A program made the translations under genes and the position numbers. 42,379 nt of DNA from the NCBI GenBank assembly GCA_001917905.1, contig MNEX01000307.1, positions 10,592-52,970 of the forward strand, written 5' to 3'. Origin of the DNA: Acidobacteria bacterium 13_1_40CM_65_14 (GTDB taxonomy: Bacteria; Acidobacteriota; Vicinamibacteria; Vicinamibacterales; CAVVIG01). Below are positions 7,633-17,157 of this stretch, piece by piece. The notes beneath the pieces were generated by a model, which did no database searches, was not told where the DNA came from, and saw only the letters and a program-made list of their open reading frames with translations. Position 1 is the stretch's first letter. Each line of letters opens with the position of its first letter.

Positions 7633-8610
7633 TCACCGATTCTGACGAGGCGGTGGCAGGTACTTCTTCTCGATCCCGGCAATGACGACGTAATTGGGGT
7701 CGACCATTTCCGCAAGATGGATTTTCGCGACCTTCGACAGCAGTTCGTAGGAATCCAGTTCCGACAAGTCGTAGTCGGTGTGAATCCAACCGACCAGTTC
7801 TGTGAAAGCGATTCGCAGCGCATCGTCCAGCGGCCGGTACGCACCCACGGCCAGAAGCATCGAGTCGTTTTCGAAGCGCGGCCATGCGATCTTCTTCCTC
7901 TTGATGAGGTCCACCTGTAGGCGGACGCGCAGCGGGACTTCAATCGCGGTTCCCGCGACCTCGCCGTCGCCCTGCGCGGCATGACCGTCTCCGATGTAAA
8001 GCAGCGCGCCGGGCGCGTTGACCGGCAGATACAGCGTGAACCCAGGTCGCGCTTCCGACGCATCCATGTTGCCGCCGAATTCCGCGGGCACGATGGAGCT
8101 GCGCGCTTCGCCGCCGGCGGGCGCGACGCCGATGCAGCCAAGGAAGGGCTGCAGCGGAATCTTGACCGAGAAGCTCGAGTCGAGCGCATGAAACGTCGCC
8201 TGATTCGTTTTCGCGTCGATGTCGTAGAACCAGACCTTTTCAGGGAGAGTCTGATTCAGCATCGGCGTGTAGCTGGTGGTGTTGAGGGCGCCGAATCCGG
8301 GCGCAAGTGCGCCGACGCCTTGTGTTGAATCGACGGTCAGCTGGAGGATCTTCACGACGAGCGTGTCGCCCGGCTCCGCGCCGGCGATCGCGAACGGACC
8401 CGTGAGCGGGTTGTCGCCTTTCACCATCGCCATCGTGTCGCCGCGCTTGCGAATCACGTTGCCGAAGGCGTCGAAGGTCTTCGTGTCGAGCGTATCGCCT
8501 GGCTTCAGCGTCGCGACCGGCGGCGCGGTCGCGTAGACGAACTTGAGATCTTTTTCGGTCGGCTCGTACCGAACGACTTGCTGCGCGGCCGCTGGTGCGA
8601 TACTGAGCAT
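7633..8610 (-). CDS. Acetamidase/formamidase family protein
   Basis: Amide hydrolase of the FmdA_AmdA fold, releasing ammonia from short amides. It is about 325 residues if started at ATG 8610. The frame contains FAIAGAEPGDTLVVKI, GCIGVAPAGGEARS, EFGGNMD and GDGHAAQGDGEVAGTAIE, all typical of the family. The residues before and after ATG 8610 (AKAAGCLLMLSIAPAAAQQ) look like a signal peptide whose beginning is upstream, but upstream the frame only translates the repeats at 8640-8868. The original start may therefore have been altered by a repeat. The frame stays open to 8895. A TPR-like stub follows downstream. Confidence 0.82.
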   Translation of the reverse strand: MLSIAPAAAQQVVRYEPTEKDLKFVYATAPPVATLKPGDTLDTKTFDAFGNVIRKRGDTMAMVKGDNPLTGPFAIAGAEPGDTLVVKILQLTVDSTQGVGALAPGFGALNTTSYTPMLNQTLPEKVWFYDIDAKTNQATFHALDSSFSVKIPLQPFLGCIGVAPAGGEARSSIVPAEFGGNMDASEARPGFTLYLPVNAPGALLYIGDGHAAQGDGEVAGTAIEVPLRVRLQVDLIKRKKIAWPRFENDSMLLAVGAYRPLDDALRIAFTELVGWIHTDYDLSELDSYELLSKVAKIHLAEMVDPNYVVIAGIEKKYLPPPRQNR

Positions 8611-8639
8611 CAGCAGGCAGCCCGCCGCCTTCGCGCCTC

Positions 8640-8736
8640 CGGCGCTTCGGCGAGCCTCGCCGAAGCTCGCTCGATCTCTCAAGCGAGCGGAGGCGGGAAG
8701 GGCTGCGCTACCGAAGCAGGAGTCGCGTAGCCCTTT
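8640..8736. repeat. GC-rich hairpin region with 'gcgagcggaggcgggaagggctgcgctac' words
   Basis: Contains the inverted repeat CTTCGGCGAG/CTCGCCGAAG and then GCGAGCGGAGGCGGGAAGG plus GCTGCGCTAC. The latter motif recurs in 34269-34303 (GCGAGCGGAGGCGGAAAGG, CCGCGCTAC). It directly abuts the repeat at 8729-8868 and the 5' end of the acetamidase-like gene. Confidence 0.55.
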
Positions 8737-8868
8737 AGAGCGCGTTGCAGAATTAAGCTCTCCACCACGGAGGACGCGGAGGAAAATCCCGTTTTGAACA
8801 GGATTGAACCTCCTATCCTCCGTGTCCCCCGTGGTGGCGAGGTCATTTTGAAATGCACTCTTAGGGCT
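8729..8868. repeat. Palindromic element, 'ccaccacggaggac' family, common ends
   Basis: 140 bp with inverted ends AGCCCTTTAGAG (8729) and CTCTTAGGGCT (to 8868). The arms CCACCACGGAGGACGCGGAGG-like and CCTCCGTGTCCCCCGTGGTGG pair into a long hairpin. A near-identical copy in the same orientation is at 20188-20330; opposite-orientation copies are at 30026-30292 and 37606-37719. It ends 25 bp before the methyltransferase start. Confidence 0.8.
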
Positions 8869-8893
8869 GCGTGGACGAGTGAAAGGAGCAAAC

Positions 8894-9532
8894 ATGCGGC
8901 GGAGTCTAACACCCCTGGTGACGACGGCGGCGACGGCGGCGATCCTGTGCGCGTTGGTCGCGCTCGCGACGCGCGTCGCGGCCGACGATGCGAGTCAGGC
9001 GGCGAAGTTGTACGAGTTGCTGGAGCTGGAGCCGGACATGGCCATCGCGGACATCGGCGCGGGCAGCGGTGAGATGACGATCCTGATGGCGAAGCGGATG
9101 AATGCGTCAGGCAAGGTCTACTCCACCGACATCAACCAGGATCGACTGACAGAGATTCGCGCCGCCGCGTCGCGCGATCATCTCGACAACATCGTCGTCG
9201 TCGAAGGCGCGGAGAAAGCGACGAACCTGCCCGACCTGTGTTGCGACGCGATCTTCATCCGCAACGTGTACCACCACTTCAGCGATCCGCCAGCGATGAA
9301 TCGGAGTCTGCTCGCGGCGCTGAAGCCGGGCGGCCGGCTCGCGATCATCGACTTCGTCCCGCGTCGCGGATCGGAGCTGCCCGCCGGCGCGCCCGCCGAC
9401 CGAGGCGGCCACGGCGTCACCGCCGACGTCGTCAACGGGGAGCTGACGGCGGCCGGCTTCACGCGCGTGCAGACGATCGACAACTGGGACGGCAGCCGGG
9501 GGGAATTTCTGGTGTTATTCCGAAAGAATTAG
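8894..9532 (+). CDS. Exported class I SAM-dependent methyltransferase-like protein
   Basis: 212 residues from ATG 8894, which has a good ribosome site (AAAGGAG, 7 nt before); GTG 8879 is less likely. Residues 1-30 form a signal peptide (LTPLVTTAATAAILCALVAL...RVAA), unusual for a methyltransferase but frequent in acidobacterial homologues. The Rossmann fold shows motif I in IADIGAGSGEMTI, an acidic residue after beta2 (YSTDINQDRL), and later FIRNVYHHFSDP and LKPGGRLAIIDF. Substrate unknown. The gene stands between a palindrome and glnS, which converges on it 10 bp away. Confidence 0.85.
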   Translation: MRRSLTPLVTTAATAAILCALVALATRVAADDASQAAKLYELLELEPDMAIADIGAGSGEMTILMAKRMNASGKVYSTDINQDRLTEIRAAASRDHLDNIVVVEGAEKATNLPDLCCDAIFIRNVYHHFSDPPAMNRSLLAALKPGGRLAIIDFVPRRGSELPAGAPADRGGHGVTADVVNGELTAAGFTRVQTIDNWDGSRGEFLVLFRKN

Positions 9533-9542
9533 GAATTTGGCC

Positions 9543-11279
<1,737 letters not shown>

Positions 11280-11287
11280 TGATACCT

Positions 11288-11293
11288 ATTCTA
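11288..11293 (-). promoter_or_regulatory. Candidate -10 box of glnS (leaderless)
   Basis: TAGAAT on the minus strand, 8 nt before the glnS ATG, matching the arrangement at other genes of this window. No convincing -35 hexamer was found. Confidence 0.4.
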
Positions 11294-11313
11294 CGTAGGC
11301 GGGCATCCACGAA

Positions 11314-11365
11314 CGCAACCGCGGAGCACGCTAAGAGCGCAGAGCCAAACTTTCTCCCGTCGTGC
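11314..11365. repeat. Partial 'ccgcggagcacgc' family repeat
   Basis: Starts GCAACCGCGGAGCACGCTAA, nearly the same words as at 7396. The pairing arm is degraded (GCGCGCTCTTACG). Adjacent to the complete palindrome at 11394-11537. Confidence 0.55.
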
Positions 11366-11393
11366 GCGCTCTTACGAGAGACTGGCAGCGTCC

Positions 11394-11537
11394 GCGCAGC
11401 CCTTCAGAGGATGTGAAGAAATCACGTCAACGCAAAGGCCGCTAAGACCGCAAAGGAAGAATCTTTCGAAAAGATGCTTTGCGCGCTTTGCGATCTTTGC
11501 GTTCAACGTGATTCTTTCACAAGCTCTTCAGGGCTGC
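11394..11537. repeat. Palindromic element, 'cgcaaaggccgctaagaccgcaaagg' family, common ends
   Basis: 144 bp. Inverted ends GCAGCCCTTCAGAG (11397) and CTCTTCAGGGCTGC (to 11537). The centre is AAAGATTCTT/AAGAATCTTT-like with arms of CGCAAAGGCCGCTAAGACCG and GCGCTTTGCGATCTTTGCGT. An inverted, almost identical copy is at 30307-30449. The last two codons and stop of the HAD gene lie in its right end. Confidence 0.85.
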
Positions 11538-12196
11538 AGTAGTGTAGCCAATCGGGCCACCGTGAGCTCGCCGGCGTGCGCGACGCGCAGATCGGCGGCG
11601 CTCAACTCGTGCCGCTCGGTGAGCCAGTGCGGAATCGCGACCGTCTTCAGGCCGGCCGCTCGAGCCGACGCGACACCCGGTCCGGAGTCTTCGATCGCGA
11701 CCGACTTCGCCGGATCGGCGCCGAGCCGTCGCGCCGCCTCCAGGTACACATCGGGCGCCGGCTTGCCGCGAGCCACATCGTCTCCCGTGACGATCGTGCG
11801 AAACAGCGGCGTTATGCCGATCCGTTCCGCGGCTGGGACGACCCAGCGCGCCGGCCCGCTCGACGCGATCCCCGCCGGCACGCCCGCATCGCGGAGCGCC
11901 TCGAGCAGCTCGCGGATGCCGCGGCGTGGCTCGCCCGGCACGAGCTCGGCAAAGTGTCGCCGCCGCTCGGCGTCGTACTCCTCGTGGGAGGGCGCCTGAC
12001 TCACGCGCTCGCACAGCCGGAGAAACCAGCGCTTCTCTTCACCCTCGGTGTAGATGCCGATCTGATGGCACCACTCCTCGACCGTCAGCGTCGCGCCGCA
12101 GCGCTCGTAGATCCGCCGGTGCGATTCGAACTCGGGGGTTTCGCTGTCGAGGATCACGCCGTCGAAGTCGAAGATGACGGCCGCCAGAGAGGACAC
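11528..12196 (-). CDS. HAD-superfamily hydrolase (beta-phosphoglucomutase/phosphatase type)
   Basis: 222-residue phosphotransferase. Catalytic Asp pair in VIFDFDGVILDSE (D10 and D12), motif II in GIASSGPARW, Lys in RGKPAPDVYLEAA and motif III/IV in KSVAIEDSGPGVASARAAG; a helical cap lies between motifs I and II. This is the HAD subfamily IA that includes phosphoglycolate phosphatase-like and beta-phosphoglucomutase-like enzymes; the substrate is not predictable. Start GTG 12196, with TATGAT at 12203-12208 six bases before it. The C-terminal LLQP-stop is encoded by the terminus of a palindromic element, so the native end may have been slightly different. Confidence 0.9.
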   Translation of the reverse strand: MSSLAAVIFDFDGVILDSETPEFESHRRIYERCGATLTVEEWCHQIGIYTEGEEKRWFLRLCERVSQAPSHEEYDAERRRHFAELVPGEPRRGIRELLEALRDAGVPAGIASSGPARWVVPAAERIGITPLFRTIVTGDDVARGKPAPDVYLEAARRLGADPAKSVAIEDSGPGVASARAAGLKTVAIPHWLTERHELSAADLRVAHAGELTVARLATLLQP

Positions 12197-12202
12197 GATG
12201 AA

Positions 12203-12208
12203 ATCATA
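12203..12208 (-). promoter_or_regulatory. Candidate -10 box of the HAD gene (leaderless)
   Basis: TATGAT, 6 nt before the GTG start at 12196, with no Shine-Dalgarno in between. Confidence 0.4.
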
Positions 12209-12209
12209 A

Positions 12210-12377
12210 TCTCTCCACCACGGTGGACACGGAGGACGAAAACCCAGAACTAAGAACTTAGAACTAAGAACTTACAACTGAGAACCGACGCTCTGAGAAG
12301 TTCTCAGTTCTCAGTTCTCAGTTCAGAGTTCTAAGTTCTCGACCTCCGTGTCCCCCGTGTCCTCTGTGGTGGAGAGT
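12210..12377. repeat. Nested palindromes: 'ccaccacgg' arms around 'agaacttagaactaag' arms
   Basis: Outer arms: CTCTCCACCACGGTGGACAC (from 12211) and CCGTGTCCTCTGTGGTGGAGAG (to 12376). Inside, from 12246, is a second palindrome built of AGAACTTAGAACTAAG words on the left and AGTTCTCAGTTCTCAG words on the right (12296-12342). One word family has apparently inserted in, or replaced, the loop of another. The region fills the gap between the HAD and exonuclease genes. Confidence 0.75.
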
Positions 12378-12390
12378 TACAGCGGGCTCC

Positions 12391-13236
12391 TTACTCGGCT
12401 CGAAGCACGTCGATGCGCGCCCCGAGCGGTGCGACCGCTGGAGTCGGTCCCTTCCATTGCAGCTCGTCTACTGATTCAAACACGTCGATGTCGGTGCGGA
12501 GCGTCGCGAGCGTGCGGAAGAGGAACGCGCGATCGCGCTCGCGTGACAGCGTGTTGGCGAGCGCACCTGCGCTGGCCGCGTTCACATGCCACTCGCGCCA
12601 GTCGGCGGGAATCGATTCGAGATGGCCGTACTTGGCGAGAACCGCCGCCGTCGACTTCGCGCCCCAGCCGGGCAGGCCGGGATAGCCGTCCGCCGCATCG
12701 CCGACGAGCGCAAGGTAATCGGGCATCGATGCCGGCGGCACGCCGAACTTCGCGACGACGCCCGCTTCATCGCGAAGGGTGCGCGTGCGGCGATTCAGCT
12801 GCACGATGCGCGTGCCGCGCACGCACTGTGCGAGATCCTTGTCGGGCGTGCAGATGATCACGCGATCGACGCGCGGATCGCGCGCGGCGATCTCGGCCGC
12901 CGCCGCCAGCGCATCGTCCGCCTCGAACTCGATCATCGGCCAGACGACGATGCCGGCCGCTGACAGCGCCTCTTCGAGCAGCGGAAACTGCGCGACGAGA
13001 TCCGGCTCGATGCCTTCGCCGGTCTTGTAGCCGCTCCACAGGCGGTTGCGGAACGACTCGATGACGTGATCGGTCGCGACCGCGACGTGCGTGGCGCCGC
13101 CCGTGATCATGCCGAGCACGGAGGTGACCACGCCTCGCACCGCCGCCACTTCCCGGCCGTCCACGTCGCGAGCGGGCGGCATCGCGTAGAAGTGCCGGAA
13201 CAACTCGTACGTGCCGTCTATCAGGTGGATATCCAC
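12391..13236 (-). CDS. 5'-3' exonuclease (FEN/PolA N-terminal type)
   Basis: 281-residue stand-alone flap-nuclease domain, as in the N-terminal part of DNA polymerase I; removes RNA primers or flaps using two metal ions. Acidic metal ligands are visible in HLIDGTYE, EFEADDALAA, CTPDKDLAQ and GDAADGYPGLPGWG. The last leads into the helix-three-turn-helix DNA-binding motif (LPGWGAKSTAAVLAKYG). Start GTG 13236 gives MDIHLIDGTYELFRHFY, a correct family beginning. No polymerase domain follows. It lies 26 bp downstream of the end of the permease gene, separated by short repeated words (ATGGCTGATGGCTAATGGCT). Confidence 0.9.
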   Translation of the reverse strand: MDIHLIDGTYELFRHFYAMPPARDVDGREVAAVRGVVTSVLGMITGGATHVAVATDHVIESFRNRLWSGYKTGEGIEPDLVAQFPLLEEALSAAGIVVWPMIEFEADDALAAAAEIAARDPRVDRVIICTPDKDLAQCVRGTRIVQLNRRTRTLRDEAGVVAKFGVPPASMPDYLALVGDAADGYPGLPGWGAKSTAAVLAKYGHLESIPADWREWHVNAASAGALANTLSRERDRAFLFRTLATLRTDIDVFESVDELQWKGPTPAVAPLGARIDVLRAE

Positions 13237-13262
13237 AATGGCTGATGGCTAATGGCTGAGGG

Positions 13263-15680
13263 CTACTCAGCGCGCAGCGCAATCATAGGATCAACTGCCG
13301 TCGCGCGGCGAGCGGGAACCCACGCGGCGACGACGGCGACGAGCGCGAGGAACGCAGCCGTCAACAGAAAGCTGAGTGGATCGGTCGCGCTGACGTTGTA
13401 GAGCAGACTGTTGACCACACGCGTGACGCCGATCGCGCCAATCACGCCGCACACGATGCCGATGCCGGCAAGCTGCGCCCCGTGCGCGACGATGAGGCCG
13501 AACACGTTCTGACGGCTCGCGCCAAGCGCCATGCGGACGCCGATTTCCTGCGTGCGCTGCGAGACGGCGTACGACAGCACGCCGTAGACGCCAACCGACG
13601 CGAGAATCAGCGCGACGGCGCCGAAGATCGAGAACATCCACCCGAACAACCGGTACTGCCAGAACGTGTTGAACCTCGCCTCTTCACCCGTGCGCGCGTT
13701 GAAGATCGGCAGCGTCGGATCGGCTTTGCGGATTTCCTGCCGAACCCCGCTCGTGATCGCCGCCGGCGATCCGCCGGCGACGCGAATCGTCAGCCCCGTG
13801 TTCCGCGCGGGATCGTAGGGATACGGCACGAAGACGTACGGCGTCGGCTTGCTGTTGCGGACCGAGAACAAGCGGAAATCGCCGACGACCCCGATGACGG
13901 TGATCCACTCATTCTGCTTGTCGTCGAGCAACCGGAAGCGTTGACCGACGACATCGGTTCTGTTGGGCCACATCCGTTTCGCAAACGCGCCGTTCACCAC
14001 GGCCACGCCCGAGCGGCCTTGACCCTCGGCGTCGGTGAAGTCGCGGCCGGCGACCAGCGGCACCTTCAGCGCTCCGAGCATGTGCGGCGTCACGCCGAAG
14101 TAGCTGGACGTCGGCTCCTGTCCCGGTGTGATCGCGACGCCCTCGGGTACCACCCCGCCTTCCGATCCGCCGAACGCCAACGGCACCATGTTCGATGCGG
14201 CCGCCGCCACGACGCCGGGCAGCGCTTCGACTCGCCGCACGATGTCGTCGACGCGGCGGACCATCGCGTCGGTTGGCTCGTACTGATCGCCTGGCATGTA
14301 GAAGCGCATCGTCATCAGGCGCTCGGTGTCGAACCCGGCGCGCGCCTCCTGCAGATTCAGAAAGCTGCGGATGAACAACGAGGCGCCGACGAGCAGGACC
14401 AGCGACAACGCGATTTCGGCGACGACGAGGGCGCTGCGCAGTCGATTGCGGCTGCCGCCGGCGCTGGCGCCGCGGTCCTTCAACGCGTCCTGGAGATTCG
14501 CGCGCGCCGCCTGAAGGGCCGGTGCAAGACCGAAGAGAATGCCAGTCACCGCCGCGATCGCGATCGTGTACACGACGATGCGCGGGTTCATGCTCCAGTC
14601 GATGTAGTACGGCGGGTTGTTCTGCGGCGGAATGGACGCCGTCAGCCACCACAGGCCGACGTAAGCGACGGCGATTCCCAGCGGCGCACTGGCAACGGCG
14701 AGCAGGAGGCTCTCGGTCAGCAGTTGACGCACGATGCGGCCCCGGCCGGCGCCGAGCGCGGCGCGCACCGCGATCTCGCGGTGCCGGACCGTCGCGCGCG
14801 CGAGCAGCAGGTTCGCCACGTTCGCGCACGCGATGAACAGCACCAGACTCACCGCCCCCATCATCGTCATCACGACCAACCGGATGTCGGACGGGATCAT
14901 GTCGTCGCGGAGCGTCAGCGCGGTCGCGCCCCAGCCCTGATCGTCCCGCTGCTCCGTCGCGAGCTGCCCGGCGACGGTCGCGATGTCGCGTCGCGCTTCG
15001 GCAAGCGAGACGCCGGGCTTCATGCGCGCGAACGCGGCCAGGCTCCGCGCCGACCGTGGCGTGGCAAATTCGATCGGCGTCTGCGGGATCCAGAGCTGCG
15101 CGCTTTCCGGAAACAGAAACTTCGGCGGCATGACACCGACGACGGTGTGCGGATTGCCGTTCACGGTGATCGTGCGACCGACGATGTTCGGGTCGCCGCC
15201 GTAGCGGCGCTGCCAGACACCGTGACTCAGCAGCACGACGCGGGGACCGCCCGGCGTGTCTTCTTCCAAACGGAACTGGCGACCGAGAACGGGCTGCACG
15301 CCGATCATCGGAAACATGTTCCAGGTGACGGTCGCACCCGACAGCCGCTCCGGTTCGTCGCCGTCCGAGAGCGTCAGACTTCGTCCGGTGACGGTCGCAA
15401 TCTCGACGAACGCGTGCGTCCGTTCCCGCCAGTCGCGGGCGTCGAGAAACGAGACGCCGCCCGACTCGATACCGTTGGCCTGATGTGTCGTGTGCAGCGC
15501 GACGAGCTCCTGAGGATCGTGAAACGGCAGCGGCCGGATCGCCACGGTGTCGACGACGCTGAAGATCGTGCTGTTGACGCCGACGCCGAGCGCCAGGCAC
15601 ATGATCGTCAGCGCGGCGAACCCCGGATTCTTGACGAGCGTGCGGCACGCGTAGCGGAGATCCTGGAGGAGCGCGTCCAT
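13263..15680 (-). CDS. ADOP-type MacB/FtsX permease (intact)
   Basis: 805-residue inner-membrane permease with two FtsX-like domains and periplasmic MacB-type domains. The start MDALLQDLRYACRTLVKNPG and the first helix with LTIMCLALGVGVNSTIFSVV are the standard opening. The central core has IACANVANLLLARATVRHRE and IAVRAALGAGRGRIVRQLL; the C-terminal core has LGASRQNVFGLIVAHGAQL and ends with ARRATAVDPMIALRAE. It has no ATPase of its own nearby, as is usual for this group. Role is probably envelope transport or mechanotransmission; the partner ATPase is unknown. It is divergent from the serine hydrolase gene (50 bp apart). Confidence 0.92.
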   Translation of the reverse strand: MDALLQDLRYACRTLVKNPGFAALTIMCLALGVGVNSTIFSVVDTVAIRPLPFHDPQELVALHTTHQANGIESGGVSFLDARDWRERTHAFVEIATVTGRSLTLSDGDEPERLSGATVTWNMFPMIGVQPVLGRQFRLEEDTPGGPRVVLLSHGVWQRRYGGDPNIVGRTITVNGNPHTVVGVMPPKFLFPESAQLWIPQTPIEFATPRSARSLAAFARMKPGVSLAEARRDIATVAGQLATEQRDDQGWGATALTLRDDMIPSDIRLVVMTMMGAVSLVLFIACANVANLLLARATVRHREIAVRAALGAGRGRIVRQLLTESLLLAVASAPLGIAVAYVGLWWLTASIPPQNNPPYYIDWSMNPRIVVYTIAIAAVTGILFGLAPALQAARANLQDALKDRGASAGGSRNRLRSALVVAEIALSLVLLVGASLFIRSFLNLQEARAGFDTERLMTMRFYMPGDQYEPTDAMVRRVDDIVRRVEALPGVVAAAASNMVPLAFGGSEGGVVPEGVAITPGQEPTSSYFGVTPHMLGALKVPLVAGRDFTDAEGQGRSGVAVVNGAFAKRMWPNRTDVVGQRFRLLDDKQNEWITVIGVVGDFRLFSVRNSKPTPYVFVPYPYDPARNTGLTIRVAGGSPAAITSGVRQEIRKADPTLPIFNARTGEEARFNTFWQYRLFGWMFSIFGAVALILASVGVYGVLSYAVSQRTQEIGVRMALGASRQNVFGLIVAHGAQLAGIGIVCGVIGAIGVTRVVNSLLYNVSATDPLSFLLTAAFLALVAVVAAWVPARRATAVDPMIALRAE

Positions 15681-15717
15681 CGGGAGGTTAGACGATGGAC
15701 CCCGGTTGAAGTTTCGA

Positions 15718-15723
15718 TAGAAT
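15718..15723 (+). promoter_or_regulatory. Candidate -10 box of the serine hydrolase gene (leaderless)
   Basis: TAGAAT followed by TCGCCCC (7 nt) and ATG. The layout and even the TTCGC just before the start match those at 24896 and 32483. No Shine-Dalgarno is present. Confidence 0.5.
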
Positions 15724-15730
15724 TCGCCCC

Positions 15731-17008
15731 ATGAAACATTTTCTTATCTCTCGCGGGGCCCCACCCCCGCTCGCTGACACGCTCGCACCGTTGTGCTCGC
15801 GTGTATTCAAAACAGAACGTCGCAGACAGATCTGCGGCCTGCTGCTGCTCCTCTGCAATTTGATCGCGTTGACGATCGTTCGCGCCGCCGACGACTCTGC
15901 GCCAGCCGAGATGCTGGCACGTGTCGAAAACGCCCAATCGCCGAATCGACAGGGACTCGATGGCTACACGCTGCGGCAGGTGATGGACCGGTTCCACGTA
16001 CCGGGCGTCAGCGTCGCCGTCATCAAGGACTTCGAGATTCACTGGGCGAAGGGCTACGGCGTGGCGGACGTCGAATCGGGCGCCGCGGTCGAGACCAACA
16101 CGCTCTTTCAGGCCGCGTCGATCAGCAAGCCGGTGGCCGCGATGGCTGTCGTCCGCGCAGTCCAGGACGGACGCTTCTCGCTGGATGACGACATCAACAC
16201 GATTCTCACGTCGTGGAAGCTGCCCGACAGCGAGCTCACGCGCGGCCATCCGGTCACGCCGCGCGCGCTCCTCAGTCACACCTCGGGGCTCGGCGACGGC
16301 TTCGGATTTCCCGGATATCACCCGTCAGCGCCGCGGCCGACTGTCGTCGAGATTCTGAACGGCAGCAAGCCGTCCAACGTCGGGCCCGTGTTGATGGAGC
16401 GGCCGCCGTTCACCGCCTACAAGTACTCAGGCGGCGGCGTGACGGTGATGCAGCTCGCGATGACGGATACGTTTCGCAAGCCCTATCCCGAGATCGTGCA
16501 GAGCCTCGTGCTCGGACCGATCGGCATGAGCGACAGCGCATACGACCAGCCGCTCTCGAGCGAGCGAGACCGGCATGCGGCGCGCGCACACAACGGCGCT
16601 GGACGCGCGATGGACGCGAAGTGGCACGCGTATCCCGAGCTGGCAGCAGCAGGCCTGTGGACGACACCGACCGACCTCGCGAAGTTCGCGATCGAGATCC
16701 AGAAGACGGCGCTCGGACGATCGTCCAAGGTGCTGACGCAAGCGAGCGTGCGCGAGATGTTGACGCCAGTTGGCGTCGGCGACTACGCAGTCGGTCTGGG
16801 ACTCTCGAAGCTGGGGCAGGGTTGGTACTTCGGCCACGGCGGCTCGAACTGGGGCTTTCAGTGCGATTTCATCGCGCATCGCCTCAAAGGGTACGGGGTG
16901 GCGATCATGACCAACGGCGACGCCGGCCGCCCGGTGATCGACGAAATCCGCGCGCGCGTTGCCGCCGCGTACGGGTGGGATTCGCTCGATAAGCCGGTTC
17001 TTCGCTGA
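15731..17008 (+). CDS. Class C beta-lactamase-fold serine hydrolase
   Basis: 425 residues. SxxK nucleophile motif SISK at residues 130-133, a YSG (YxN position) near 230, and HGG in YFGHGGSNWGF near 368 in place of KTG, as in many esterase/D-aminopeptidase-like members. An internal hydrophobic stretch CGLLLLLCNLIALTIVRA at about residues 36-54 is the signal-peptide core. It is preceded by an unusually long N-region whose codons (RGAPPPLADTLAPL) match a GGGGCCCCACCCCC repeat also found at 24848-24871. The true N-terminus may thus be repeat-modified. Likely exported; hydrolyses an ester or D-amino-acid substrate. Beta-lactam resistance cannot be inferred. Confidence 0.88.
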   Translation: MKHFLISRGAPPPLADTLAPLCSRVFKTERRRQICGLLLLLCNLIALTIVRAADDSAPAEMLARVENAQSPNRQGLDGYTLRQVMDRFHVPGVSVAVIKDFEIHWAKGYGVADVESGAAVETNTLFQAASISKPVAAMAVVRAVQDGRFSLDDDINTILTSWKLPDSELTRGHPVTPRALLSHTSGLGDGFGFPGYHPSAPRPTVVEILNGSKPSNVGPVLMERPPFTAYKYSGGGVTVMQLAMTDTFRKPYPEIVQSLVLGPIGMSDSAYDQPLSSERDRHAARAHNGAGRAMDAKWHAYPELAAAGLWTTPTDLAKFAIEIQKTALGRSSKVLTQASVREMLTPVGVGDYAVGLGLSKLGQGWYFGHGGSNWGFQCDFIAHRLKGYGVAIMTNGDAGRPVIDEIRARVAAAYGWDSLDKPVLR

Positions 17009-17009
17009 A

Positions 17010-17031
17010 GGCACGGTCTGAAGACCGTGCC
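17010..17031. repeat. Perfect small hairpin after the serine hydrolase gene
   Basis: GGCACGGTCT-GA-AGACCGTGCC: a 10-bp perfect stem with a 2-nt loop, starting 2 nt after the stop codon. No U-run follows, so it is either a repeat of REP type or a transcript-stabilising hairpin. Confidence 0.6.
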
Positions 17032-17057
17032 CTATCGGCACTTCCAGTACGGATCAT

Positions 17058-17150
17058 CACGAAACGCGAAACCACGAAACCACGAAAACGCGAAAACGCG
17101 AAAACGCGAAAACGCGAAAGATAGGTTTCGTGGTTTCGTGCTTTCGTGGC
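17058..17150. repeat. Palindrome of the 'cgaaaccacgaaa' word family
   Basis: Left arm of CGAAACCACGAAA followed by about six units of CGAAAACG/CGAAAACGCG; right arm TTTCGTGGTTTCGTGCTTTCGTGG. Same family as 26190-26292 and related to 3438-3512. It ends 7 nt before the stop that opens the truncated permease frame. Confidence 0.8.
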
Positions 17151-17157
17151 CGGGTAG

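Noticed and set aside
13482-15734. 750-codon plus-strand frame
   Set aside because: Antisense shadow of the intact ADOP permease; low-complexity Arg/His/Asp composition and no domains.
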